Made by a program: the position numbers and the translations under genes. From contig UQTA01000016.1 in NCBI GenBank assembly GCA_900543885.1, positions 1-52,204 of the forward strand: a stretch of 52,204 nt of DNA. Direction: 5' to 3'. Numbering within the stretch: the stretch's first letter is position 1; every line of letters starts with the position of its first letter. This stretch comes from an uncultured Clostridium sp. (lineage in GTDB: Bacteria > Bacillota > Clostridia > Lachnospirales > Lachnospiraceae). Positions 42,907 through 50,769 of this stretch are shown in pieces. The notes under the pieces are model-generated. The model did not search any database. It had not been told where the DNA came from and saw only the letters and a program-made list of their open reading frames with translations.

Positions 42907-44364
42907 ATGGGTACTAACATCATTGTAACAGTCATCGTAGTTGTGTATCTCCTGTTCATGCTCTGGATCGGCTGGTATTCTTCTACTAAGATCACCAGCA
43001 ATACAGACTTTATGGTAGCAGGAAGACGTTTAGGTCCTCTTTTAATGGCAGGCACACTGGCTGCAACAGAAATCGGCGGCGGCAGTTCCTTGGGCGTTGT
43101 ACAAAATGGTATGTCCGGTTTTGGATTAAGTGCTTCCTGGTATATTACCACCATGGGTATTGCGTTTATTATCCTGAGCTTTGTTGCACCAAAGTTCCGT
43201 GCAGCCACGGTAAAAACAGTTCCTGAATATTTCCGCAGACGTTACGGAAAAGAATGTGGTCTTATTACAGCAATCATCATGCTGCTTCCATTAGTAGGAC
43301 TGACAGCAGGACAGTTTATCGCATCAGCCGTTATCCTTTCCACTATGTTGAATATTAACTACCAGATGGCAGTGGTGATCGTGGCAGTTGTTGTTACTGT
43401 ATACTCTATCATGGGAGGTCTGTGGAGTGTTACGCTGACTGACTTTGTACAGGTTTTCCTTATTGTCATTGGTATGATCATTGCTGTTCCTTTTGCAATG
43501 AATTATGCAGGTGGTTGGAGCAATGTAACTGCCAATATTGAACCAGGAACCTTAAGTATGTTTAAAGGTTATGACCTGTTTGGCATTATTTCTCTTGTAA
43601 TCATGTATACGGCAACTTTCTCAGTTGGACAGGAAGCAGTATCCCGATTCTATGCAGCTAAAGATGAAAAGGCAGCAAAAGGCGGTGCATGGTTAGCAGC
43701 TCTTGTTAATTTTATTTATGCATTTATTCCTACTATTTTAGGTATCATTACACTGGCGCTGATCAATATGGGTAAGTTCAGTGCAGAACAGTTTGCTTCT
43801 GTAGGTGCCCGTTACGCTCTTCCTGTACTGGCTATGAATACCATGCCGGCACTGATCTGTGGTCTGCTTTTTGCAGGTATTATCTCAGCAACTATGTCCA
43901 GTTCAGACTCAGACCTTTTAGGTGCTGGTTCCATTTTTGCAAATGATATTTACAAGGCAGTGTTAAAGCCAGATGCTTCCAGCCAGTCTGTTATGAAGGT
44001 AACAAAGATCGTTATGTGCCTGGTTGGCGTTGCTTCTATGTTCATTGCACTGTTTAATACCCAGAGCATTGTTTCAATCCTGATGTTCTGCTTCACCTTA
44101 CGTGCAGCTGGTTCCTTCTTCCCATATGTAATGGGACATTACTGGAAGAAAGCTTCCAAGGCCGGAACTATTGCATCTCTGATCGCAGGAACGGTTGTAG
44201 TTGTTTATCTGGAGCATATTTCCGGCGGTGTACTGTTTGGAATCAAATTCAGCCAGCCAATCATTCCAGGTCTGGTAGCAGCATTCATTGGATTTATCGC
44301 ATTTTCTATGATCATGCCTCCTAAGGAGGAAACAACAGAATTGGCATCGGAAGAGGATGATTAA
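42907..44364 (+). CDS. sodium:solute symporter family protein
   Basis: Inner-membrane symporter of the SSS family, 485 residues with about 13 hydrophobic segments. Recognisable are DFMVAGRRLGPLLMAGTLAA, the EIGGGSSLGV loop, TVPEYFRRRYGK and the TMSSSDSDLLGAGSIFANDI stretch, which includes the Ser residues near the sodium site. The ATG at 42907 is preferred over the one at 42901: GGAGG (42894-42898) is 8 bases from the former and only 2 from the latter. The substrate cannot be decided. The C-terminal 20 residues are acidic. Confidence 0.9.
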   Translation: MGTNIIVTVIVVVYLLFMLWIGWYSSTKITSNTDFMVAGRRLGPLLMAGTLAATEIGGGSSLGVVQNGMSGFGLSASWYITTMGIAFIILSFVAPKFRAATVKTVPEYFRRRYGKECGLITAIIMLLPLVGLTAGQFIASAVILSTMLNINYQMAVVIVAVVVTVYSIMGGLWSVTLTDFVQVFLIVIGMIIAVPFAMNYAGGWSNVTANIEPGTLSMFKGYDLFGIISLVIMYTATFSVGQEAVSRFYAAKDEKAAKGGAWLAALVNFIYAFIPTILGIITLALINMGKFSAEQFASVGARYALPVLAMNTMPALICGLLFAGIISATMSSSDSDLLGAGSIFANDIYKAVLKPDASSQSVMKVTKIVMCLVGVASMFIALFNTQSIVSILMFCFTLRAAGSFFPYVMGHYWKKASKAGTIASLIAGTVVVVYLEHISGGVLFGIKFSQPIIPGLVAAFIGFIAFSMIMPPKEETTELASEEDD

Positions 44365-44405
44365 AAAGTTAAAGGATATTCGCAATCCGCTTCGCTACTT
44401 GCTCA

Positions 44406-44526
44406 TAACCAAATAGCTGCTGCGCAGCTTATCAGAAGGGGCTTGCACCCCTCCTGATACAAGCAAGTCCCCACCCCTGCTTATTGCTTTTCGCAATTGA
44501 AGCAGGGGACTTCCCTGATTTGGTTA
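44406..44526. repeat. 121-bp structured element closed by 9-bp perfect arms
   Basis: TAACCAAAT (44406-44414) and ATTTGGTTA (44518-44526) close the region. Inside are AGCTGC-TGC-GCAGCT (44415-44429), ATCAGaAGGGG...CCCCTcCTGAT (44431-44458), and two mutually exclusive stems: AAGTCCCC (44465-44472) with GGGGACTT (44505-44512), or CCCCTGCTT (44474-44482) with AAGCAGGGG (44500-44508). It occupies most of the 298-bp gap after the symporter. It could be a structured 3' UTR, an RNA or a small mobile element; no target duplication is seen. Confidence 0.55.
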
Positions 44527-44564
44527 AATTTGAGATTTCCACATAAATAATGTGAAATAACAAG

Positions 44565-44609
44565 AAAAAACCTGTAAAGGCAATAATACATTGCTTTTAC
44601 AGGTTTTTT
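44565..44609. terminator. bidirectional terminator between symporter and P1 peptidase genes
   Basis: AAAAAACCTGTAAAGGCAAT pairs with ATTGCTTTTACAGGTTTTTT (one mismatch), with A and T runs on both sides, and separates two convergent genes. Confidence 0.88.
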
Positions 44610-44662
44610 ATCGTTAAGAAAATTTGTTATAGTTCAGCCTTGCGTCTTATGCTGCTGTATTT

Positions 44663-45616
44663 CTATTTTACGGCGTTTACTGCCACCTGGATCGCTTCTG
44701 CCATTACTTCGGCAGCCAGTGTTCCAGCCATATTTACGTCTGCAGGCACTTTAAGACCACAGGAGGCCGCATAAATAGAATCACCATCTGCCATGGTTCC
44801 TACTGGATTGATGCAGCGGGAATAGGCACTGCGGGTCATAGAAGCGATTTTGTTTAATTCAGCTTTGGAAAAATCACCGTTGGTGATAATGGCACCGATG
44901 GTTGTATTGGAATTTTTAGCCTCAAACAGATCCGTTTTTTGACTTAATTTATAAAGCTCTTCCCTGGAGTCTGCAAAGCCATCTATACCTGGCAGCTTCG
45001 GTCCGGCGATCTTTTGACCGGTAGATGGGTCATAAATGTCACCCAGAGCATTTAAAACCACAACAGCAGCAATTTTAAGTTTTCCGGCGCTGACCGCATA
45101 GATTCCAAGACCGGTTTTTGCAGCATATTCCCGCCCGCAGATCTTTCCTACACTGGCTCCGGTACCGGCACCTATGATCCCACTTTCAGGCTGGTTTCTT
45201 TCTGCGTTTTCACATGCGGCATATCCCATGGCAGCATCCGGCCGCACATCTGCCCGGCCAATACCCAGGTCATAAATACAGGACTGGCAGACTAACGGCA
45301 CTTTTGCAAAACCAGTCTCATATCCAATTCCATGTTCTTCCAGATAGCGCATAACGCCGTCACTGGCTGCAAGTCCAAAAGCGGAGCCGCCGGATAATAC
45401 AATGGCGTTAATAGGATTATCAGCGGTAACAGGAGAGGCAAGAGGTGTTTCTCTGGAAGCAGGACCACCGCCGCTGATATCACAGCCGACTTTAGCCCCT
45501 TCGTCAAAGCGCAGCACAGTAACACCGGTCATAGCATCCAGATTCTGGGCATTTCCAATGCGCAGACCGTCTATTTCTGTAATGGATATTTCTTTTAAAG
45601 GCGGAAATAATTTCAT
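44663..45616 (-). CDS. P1 family peptidase (DmpA/BapA-like)
   Basis: A 317-residue Ntn-type hydrolase of the L-aminopeptidase D-Ala-esterase/amidase family. Family parts are GVTVLRFDEGAKVGCDISGG, NAIVLSGGSAFGLAASDGVM and GAGTGASVGKI. The self-cleavage and nucleophile site should be in KNSNTTIGAIITN (Thr in this group, Ser in DmpA). It lies 36 bases behind the PanT-like ECF gene in the same direction. Members cleave beta-alanyl or other N-terminal amide bonds; a role in releasing pantothenate or beta-alanine from larger molecules fits the neighbour but is inference. Confidence 0.88.
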   Translation of the reverse strand: MKLFPPLKEISITEIDGLRIGNAQNLDAMTGVTVLRFDEGAKVGCDISGGGPASRETPLASPVTADNPINAIVLSGGSAFGLAASDGVMRYLEEHGIGYETGFAKVPLVCQSCIYDLGIGRADVRPDAAMGYAACENAERNQPESGIIGAGTGASVGKICGREYAAKTGLGIYAVSAGKLKIAAVVVLNALGDIYDPSTGQKIAGPKLPGIDGFADSREELYKLSQKTDLFEAKNSNTTIGAIITNGDFSKAELNKIASMTRSAYSRCINPVGTMADGDSIYAASCGLKVPADVNMAGTLAAEVMAEAIQVAVNAVK

Positions 45617-45652
45617 AGTTAATAAACTCCTTATATAGTTTAAAATACTATT

Positions 45653-46285
45653 TTATCTTTTTAATGCAGCTGCCAGTGCTCTGGAAACAGCACTTCCAAG
45701 AATGGTGCAGACAACTGCTTCAATTGCGCCCTGAACACCTACGAACAGGATGACAAAGAACAATGGGTTAGAAGTACCAAGGCCTGAAGCAATTTGCTGG
45801 ATGTAGTCTGTATGGAAGAAGAACAGTACCAGAGAGCTCATAAATAATAAGGTATTTAATAATGGACAGGAAAGGCTTGCAATAATAAATGCTCCGTTTT
45901 TGGAAACTTTCTTAAGCGCAGCAAAGATCAGACCACAGAGCCAGCCTTCCAGGATACGTGGAACCAGTAAGGTAAATAAAAGTCCAAAAGGGTTGATCTG
46001 TAATAAAGCTGCGCTGAAAGCAGAACCGCCGGTGAGAGCCATGATCGCGCTGGTCAGACCGAAAGCACCGCCGCAGATAGCACCTGCTGTTGGACCAAGG
46101 ATAATAGCTCCTACAGCTACAGGCACTGTTAAAAAAGTAATGGTAAGTCCCGGGGTACGCAGATAACCAAGAGGTGAAAATGCCATGACAAAGATAATGG
46201 CAACCATCAGGGCTAACTTCACCATAAAGGTGGTCCGTGAACGGGACATTTCAGAAGTTACAGGATTTGCAGTTGTTGATTTCAT
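45653..46285 (-). CDS. ECF transporter S component, PanT-like
   Basis: Substrate-binding membrane subunit of an energy-coupling-factor vitamin importer, 210 residues with about six hydrophobic helices. FSPLGYLRTPG, TVPVAVGAIILGPTAGAICG and VPRILEGWLCGLIFA are the family pattern that I associate with PanT-type (predicted pantothenate) S components; the assignment is from memory of the pattern and not proven. The shared ECF ATPase and T subunits are elsewhere. GGAGAACACA precedes the ATG. It forms an operon with the P1 peptidase. Confidence 0.75.
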   Translation of the reverse strand: MKSTTANPVTSEMSRSRTTFMVKLALMVAIIFVMAFSPLGYLRTPGLTITFLTVPVAVGAIILGPTAGAICGGAFGLTSAIMALTGGSAFSAALLQINPFGLLFTLLVPRILEGWLCGLIFAALKKVSKNGAFIIASLSCPLLNTLLFMSSLVLFFFHTDYIQQIASGLGTSNPLFFVILFVGVQGAIEAVVCTILGSAVSRALAAALKR

Positions 46286-46306
46286 TGTGTTCTCCTTTTC
46301 GCTGAT

Positions 46307-46362
46307 AAAACGGCACCGGATAAAGACAGTCAGCCAGCCAATTCACCCGTGCCCCCTGTTTT
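46307..46362 (-). promoter_or_regulatory. leader hairpin ahead of the ECF gene
   Basis: On the minus strand AAAAC and GGCACGGG pair with CCGGTGCC and GTTTT around a 26-base loop, 20 bases ahead of the ribosome binding site. It does not match the TPP, FMN, preQ1 or THF riboswitch sequences I know. Around it, 46363-46656 holds only a 51-codon frame (46395-46550) with no recognisable similarity. Confidence 0.4.
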
Positions 46363-46656
46363 GCAGCCTTTATTTAATTGATTATGAGGATACAATGAAC
46401 GAAAACTTAAGAGTAAAAAGTTCAGTTTCAGACCATAAGATCATAGAAAATAAGTGGAATAAAATTGTATACATGGTACAGGCAAAAACATCTGGTTACA
46501 GCCTAAAAAGGTCTGCACGGGCGAATTCCTGCAAAGTATATAATTTATAAGAGGGTCTGATAATGATACATTTTCCTAAGAATAACGTTCAAGTTTAATA
46601 TAGCATAAATCTGGAAAACAGCAAGTTTTTTAATGTGTGCAAGGGAAAAATGCATA

Positions 46657-46790
46657 GTTACTGTACATGGGTAGGGACTTTGGAAACCGAAAGTGCCGTA
46701 CGATAACGTAGTGGCAGCGGGAATTTGCCGTATTTAAATGCGAAGCCACGGCAAATTCCGTTGCTGGTCATGCAACGCATGAATAGTAAC
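46657..46790 (+). mobile_element. MITE-like element, full 134-bp copy (copy B)
   Basis: Ends GTTACTGTACATGGG and (other strand) GTTACTATTCATGCG. A perfect 8-bp direct repeat AATGCATA (46649-46656 and 46791-46798) flanks it. The interior agrees almost throughout with 36478-36611 in opposite orientation, including the GGAATTTGCCGT/ACGGCAAATTCC hairpin; the first hairpin is slightly damaged (GGGACTTTGG). It lies between the ECF gene and murC. Confidence 0.88.
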
Positions 46791-46852
46791 AATGCATAAG
46801 GCGGGCATTGTATTCAGCAGAAAATCCAGTAGCATTTCAGAATAAATGTGGT

Positions 46853-46858
46853 TATAAT
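46853..46858 (+). promoter_or_regulatory. murC -10 box
   Basis: A consensus TATAAT with a poor -35 (TAGCAT, 46830-46835, 17-bp spacer). The transcript would start near 46866 and carry an 80-base leader with the ATGGGC/GCCCAT hairpin and the 35-bp repeat. Confidence 0.45.
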
Positions 46859-46883
46859 GTAATGGGCATTTATTTTTTCAAGC

Positions 46884-46918
46884 CCATTAACGAACAACCC
46901 GTCTGCGTCAGCAGACAG
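46884..46918 (+). repeat. 35-bp dispersed repeat, copy 2
   Basis: Starts CCATTAACGAA and ends GCAGACAG, with the hairpin GTCTGC-GTCA-GCAGAC. It matches 37604-37638 (minus strand) at 29 of 35 positions. The three bases of the hairpin loop and four bases ahead of it account for all differences. It is in the murC leader, 25 bases ahead of the start codon. Confidence 0.6.
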
Positions 46919-46942
46919 AGAAGTGCAAAGAAAGGACCCACT

Positions 46943-48328
46943 ATGTATCAAATAGATTTTACGACCCCGATCCATATCCATTTCATCGGCATTGGCGGCA
47001 TCAGTATGAGCGGCCTCGCTGAGATCCTGTTAGAAGAAGGATTCACCATTACCGGTTCTGACTCAAAAGAGTCCTCTCTGACCCGTCATCTGGAAGAAAA
47101 AGGTGCCAGAGTTTATTACGGTCAGAAAGCGTCTAACATCGAAGCAGAACCAGGTATCCAGGCAGTGGTTTATACAGCGGCCATCCATCCGGATAATCCG
47201 GAATTTAAGGCAGCTAAAGACAAGGACCTTCCTATGCTTACAAGAGCGGAACTCTTAGGCGAATTAATGCGCAACTACAAAGAATCAGTTGCAGTTTCTG
47301 GAACTCACGGAAAAACCACAACCACATCCATGATCACGGATATCCTTTTAGCAGCTGATACAGATCCCACCATTTCCGTAGGCGGCATTTTAAAAGATAT
47401 CGGCGGCAATATCCGTGTGGGAGGACCAGAACTGTTTGTAACAGAAGCCTGTGAATATACCAATAGTTTCCTGTCCTTCTATCCAACGATAGAAGTGATC
47501 TTAAATATCGAAGAAGACCATTTAGACTTCTTCAAAGATATTAACGATATCCGTCATTCCTTCCGCTTATTTGCAGAAAAACTTCCAAAAGGCGGCCTTT
47601 TAGTTATTAACAGCGGGATTGAAAATATAAACGAGATCACATCCGGCTTGCCATGCCGTATTGTAACTTTCGGAAAAGACCTTTCCAGCATGTATACTGC
47701 CCAAAATATCACCTATGATGAATTTGCAAGACCGTCTTATGATCTGGTTGTTCAGGGAGAAGTAGTGAACCGTGTGACCTTAGGTGTAACCGGTGAGCAT
47801 AATGTATACAATTCTCTGGCAGCAATCGCAGTGGCCATGGAACTTGGAATTGGCTTTGATGCTATTATGGCAGGTATTAGAAACTTTAAAGGGACGGATC
47901 GCAGATTTGAGAAAAAAGGCGAGATCGGCGGCGTGACGATTATTGACGATTATGCGCATCATCCACAGGAGATCACGGCAACACTGTCGGCAGCTAAGAA
48001 CTATCCGCACAAGAAATTATGGTGTGTGTTCCAGCCTCATACCTACACACGTACAAAGGCATTTTTAGACGAATTTGCCCAGGCTCTTTCTGCAGCAGAT
48101 GAGGTCATTCTGGCAGACATTTATGCAGCCAGAGAGACAGATACCTTAGGTGTAAGTTCTGCTGACATTGCTTCAAAAATTGAAAAACTGGGAACGCCGG
48201 CTCACTATATCCCATCTTTTGATGAAATCGAAACATTTATCCTTGAACATTGTGTGCAGGGTGATGTGTTGATAACTATGGGGGCTGGAGATATAGTAAG
48301 AGTGGGAGAAAAGCTTCTTGGAGAGTGA
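46943..48328 (+). CDS. murC: UDP-N-acetylmuramate--L-alanine ligase
   Basis: Adds L-alanine to UDP-MurNAc, the first amino acid of the peptidoglycan stem peptide. 461 residues. The N-terminal nucleotide-binding part is IHFIGIGGISMSGLAEIL, the ATP loop SGTHGKTTTTSM, the middle domain has ACEYTNSFLSF and LNIEEDHLDFFKD, and the C-terminal domain DDYAHHPQEI. The ATG at 46943 follows AAAGGA; the frame opens at 46808, but this would translate the upstream repeat region. It is followed by the DnaA box region. Confidence 0.96.
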   Translation: MYQIDFTTPIHIHFIGIGGISMSGLAEILLEEGFTITGSDSKESSLTRHLEEKGARVYYGQKASNIEAEPGIQAVVYTAAIHPDNPEFKAAKDKDLPMLTRAELLGELMRNYKESVAVSGTHGKTTTTSMITDILLAADTDPTISVGGILKDIGGNIRVGGPELFVTEACEYTNSFLSFYPTIEVILNIEEDHLDFFKDINDIRHSFRLFAEKLPKGGLLVINSGIENINEITSGLPCRIVTFGKDLSSMYTAQNITYDEFARPSYDLVVQGEVVNRVTLGVTGEHNVYNSLAAIAVAMELGIGFDAIMAGIRNFKGTDRRFEKKGEIGGVTIIDDYAHHPQEITATLSAAKNYPHKKLWCVFQPHTYTRTKAFLDEFAQALSAADEVILADIYAARETDTLGVSSADIASKIEKLGTPAHYIPSFDEIETFILEHCVQGDVLITMGAGDIVRVGEKLLGE

Positions 48329-48329
48329 T

Positions 48330-48560
48330 TTATCCACAATATCCACAATGTTTTCAACATTTTCCAGAAAGAAAAAATGTGGATTTCCAGATTAACATAA
48401 AAAAATGTCGCATGATTTAGAAATTTGAGGTTTTATGCGGAGAAGACAGGTGTATGTCAGTGGAACAGCAGGGAGAACCAAGAGGGCTGTCCACATTATC
48501 CACAATATCCACATTTGTGGATGTGTAAAAATGCACCTGTTTTCTTTTTTATGTGGATGT
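48330..48560. promoter_or_regulatory. DnaA box cluster ahead of the dnaD-like/dnaC-like operon
   Basis: The sequence TTATCCACAATATCCACA, a perfect DnaA box plus a one-mismatch box in tandem, occurs twice (48330-48347 and 48496-48513). Further boxes in the other orientation are TGTGGATTT (48378-48386), TGTGGATGT (48516-48524) and TGTGGATGT (48552-48560), and CTGTCCACA stands at 48487-48495. Eight sites of TCCACA type fall within 231 bp; two agree fully with TTATNCACA. This suggests DnaA control of the primosome operon, or a DnaA-titration site. Confidence 0.8.
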
Positions 48561-48591
48561 GTTATGATGAAAACAATGAGGAGTGGTAAGG

Positions 48592-49653
48592 ATGAGCAGG
48601 ATTTTTAAGGACCGGCTAAGCATAGGGGTAACCGCTGTAGCCGATACATTTATTGATGATCATATGGCAGCTGCCAACGGAGAGTATGTAAAAGTATATC
48701 TTTACATACTTCGCCATCAGAATGAGGAAGATCTGACTTTAGAACAGATCGCGGATGCCTTAAATCATACAGAAGCAGATGTACGCAGAGCGGTTAATTA
48801 CTGGCAGAAAGCCGGAGTGCTGGAGACTGTACAGGAGAATACAGTGACAAAAGAAAATACAGCTAACTGGCATATAGATCTGGAAGTGATGCCCACAGCA
48901 TCAAAAGAAACGGCTGCAGCCCAGATACCGGCTCCTGCCTATTCAGCTGCTCAGGTAAGCCGCTTAAATGAAAATGAGGAATTTTCACAGCTTTTGTATA
49001 TTGCTCAGAAGTATTTAAACAAAGCTTTTACTCCCAGGGACTGTCAGGTATTTGCTTATCTTTATGATACCCTTGGTATGAATATTGGTTTGTTGGAATA
49101 TCTGGCAGAATACTGCGCTCAGAATGGTCATACGTCCGTGCGCTATCTGGAGACAGTTGCTTTAAACTGGCATGAAAAAGGAATACGCACAGCCCAAGAA
49201 GCTCAGGAATACAGCACTTCCTATACAAAGGATGCATTTGCAGTGATGAAAGCATTTGGCTTAAACAGCCGTAAACCTGCAGTGCCGGAGCAGAAAATGA
49301 TGGAGAAATGGTTTAAGGATTATGGCTTTGACCGGGAACTTGTACTAGAAGCCTGCAGCCGTACGATCAACGCCATTCACACGCCAAGCTTTCAGTACGC
49401 AGATTCTATTCTTACTGACTGGAAAAAAGCAGGTGTAAAAACCCTGAAAGATGTAAAAGGTATGGATGCCCGCAGGGCAGAACGGGCAAGCAGTGCGGCA
49501 AAGAGGTTCCAGAGCTATGGAAATGCAGTAAACGATTCTCAGAATAACCGTAAAACTTCCAATAACCAGTTCCATAATTTTAAGCAGCGGGATACAGATT
49601 ATGATGCCCTGATGCTTCAAAATGTAAAGGAATGGATGGATAGCCCTAAATAA
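48592..49653 (+). CDS. DnaD-domain replication initiation/primosome protein
   Basis: 353 residues with a Firmicute DnaD/DnaB-type layout: an N-terminal winged helix (about 1-85, including EDLTLEQIADALNHTEADVR) and C-terminal DnaD-type helical domains (about 120-200 with TPRDCQVFAYLYDTLGMNIG, and about 215-290 with WFKDYGFDRELVLEACS). The ATG at 48592 follows GAGGAG by 8 bases; a GTG at 48583 is inside that site. It helps remodel DnaA-bound DNA and load helicase. The ATPase loader gene follows after 31 bases. Confidence 0.88.
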   Translation: MSRIFKDRLSIGVTAVADTFIDDHMAAANGEYVKVYLYILRHQNEEDLTLEQIADALNHTEADVRRAVNYWQKAGVLETVQENTVTKENTANWHIDLEVMPTASKETAAAQIPAPAYSAAQVSRLNENEEFSQLLYIAQKYLNKAFTPRDCQVFAYLYDTLGMNIGLLEYLAEYCAQNGHTSVRYLETVALNWHEKGIRTAQEAQEYSTSYTKDAFAVMKAFGLNSRKPAVPEQKMMEKWFKDYGFDRELVLEACSRTINAIHTPSFQYADSILTDWKKAGVKTLKDVKGMDARRAERASSAAKRFQSYGNAVNDSQNNRKTSNNQFHNFKQRDTDYDALMLQNVKEWMDSPK

Positions 49654-49684
49654 ATGATTAGCCTAATCATAAGGAGAACGACCT

Positions 49685-50662
49685 ATGGCACTAAGTAATT
49701 CCCAGTACGACGCCATTATGAGAGAATATGGAAAACAGCAAATGGAAAACCAGCACAGCCAGGAAGCCAGGAAGAAAGAGGTATATGAAAAGGTTCCGGC
49801 TGTAAAGGAACTGGAAGCAGAGATTGCGGAGCGTTCTGTTGCCTGCGCAAGAAAAATATTGGAAGGCAGTCAGGATGCCATTTATGAGCTTCGTGAAAAG
49901 CTGGCAGATCTGAAAGAGCAGAAAGCCCTTCTGATCAAGGCCGCCGGTTTTCCAGATGATTATCTGGAACTTCATTACCGCTGCAAAGACTGCAAAGACA
50001 CTGGATGGGTGGATGGACACAAATGCCATTGCTTTTTGCGGGCCCAGATGAAACTTTTATATGCGCAGTCTAATCTGGAGCGGGTGCTGGAGCAGGAAAA
50101 TTTTGATAAATTGTCTTTTCAATATTATGACAACAGTCAGATCATTCCGGAGATCGGCATGACAAATGCAGATTATATGCGCAGAGTGGTAAGAAGCTGC
50201 ATGGAATTTGTGGAAAACTTCGATAGCGAACACGATAACCTGTTATTTACGGGAAGCACAGGTGTTGGAAAGACGTTTCTTACCAACTGTATTGCAAGAA
50301 AGCTGATGGACAGTTATCATTCTGTTATTTATTTTTCCGCAGGAGATCTGTTTGATGTATTTTCAAAAAATAAATTTGACTACGATCAGACGGAAGAGAT
50401 GAAGGACACATATCGCTATATCTTAGAATGTGACCTGCTGATCATTGACGATCTGGGAACAGAGTTGAACAACAGTTTTACTTCCTCCCAGCTGTTTTAC
50501 TGCATCAATGAGCGTATGAATATGAACCGTTCCACCATTATTTCCACCAATCTTTCCCTGACCCAGCTGAGGGATTCATATACAGACCGTGTGACTTCAA
50601 GGATCATGCGATATCGTATTATCCCTCTTTATGGCACAGATATCCGTCTGTTAAAAAGATAA
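49685..50662 (+). CDS. DnaC/DnaI-like helicase loader ATPase
   Basis: 325 residues. The N-terminal half is helical and carries a zinc site, YRCKDCKDTGWVDGHKCHCF, as in DnaI-type loaders. The AAA+ domain (about 165-325) has Walker A FTGSTGVGKTFLTN, Walker B LLIIDDLGTE and an arginine-finger region near TSRIMRYRII. It would load the replicative helicase at the origin or at restarting forks together with the DnaD-like protein. AAGGAGAA precedes the ATG. A B. subtilis-type dnaB gene is not seen. Confidence 0.9.
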   Translation: MALSNSQYDAIMREYGKQQMENQHSQEARKKEVYEKVPAVKELEAEIAERSVACARKILEGSQDAIYELREKLADLKEQKALLIKAAGFPDDYLELHYRCKDCKDTGWVDGHKCHCFLRAQMKLLYAQSNLERVLEQENFDKLSFQYYDNSQIIPEIGMTNADYMRRVVRSCMEFVENFDSEHDNLLFTGSTGVGKTFLTNCIARKLMDSYHSVIYFSAGDLFDVFSKNKFDYDQTEEMKDTYRYILECDLLIIDDLGTELNNSFTSSQLFYCINERMNMNRSTIISTNLSLTQLRDSYTDRVTSRIMRYRIIPLYGTDIRLLKR

Positions 50663-50769
50663 CCCTTAAGATACCTTGACGGATACAAACGAAAAATGGT
50701 ATAAAGATATATGCTGGCATTCGTATGAGATAACAAAGTAATGCCGGTTAAAACAGGAGGATAAAGATC

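Noticed and set aside
46307..46362. Known vitamin riboswitch ahead of the ECF gene
   Set aside because: The conserved cores of TPP, FMN, preQ1, cobalamin and THF riboswitches were not recognised; kept only as a leader hairpin.
46395..46550. 51-codon frame with a GAGG ahead of its ATG
   Set aside because: No similarity, no promoter, and it lies antisense to the likely leader of the ECF gene; too weak to call.
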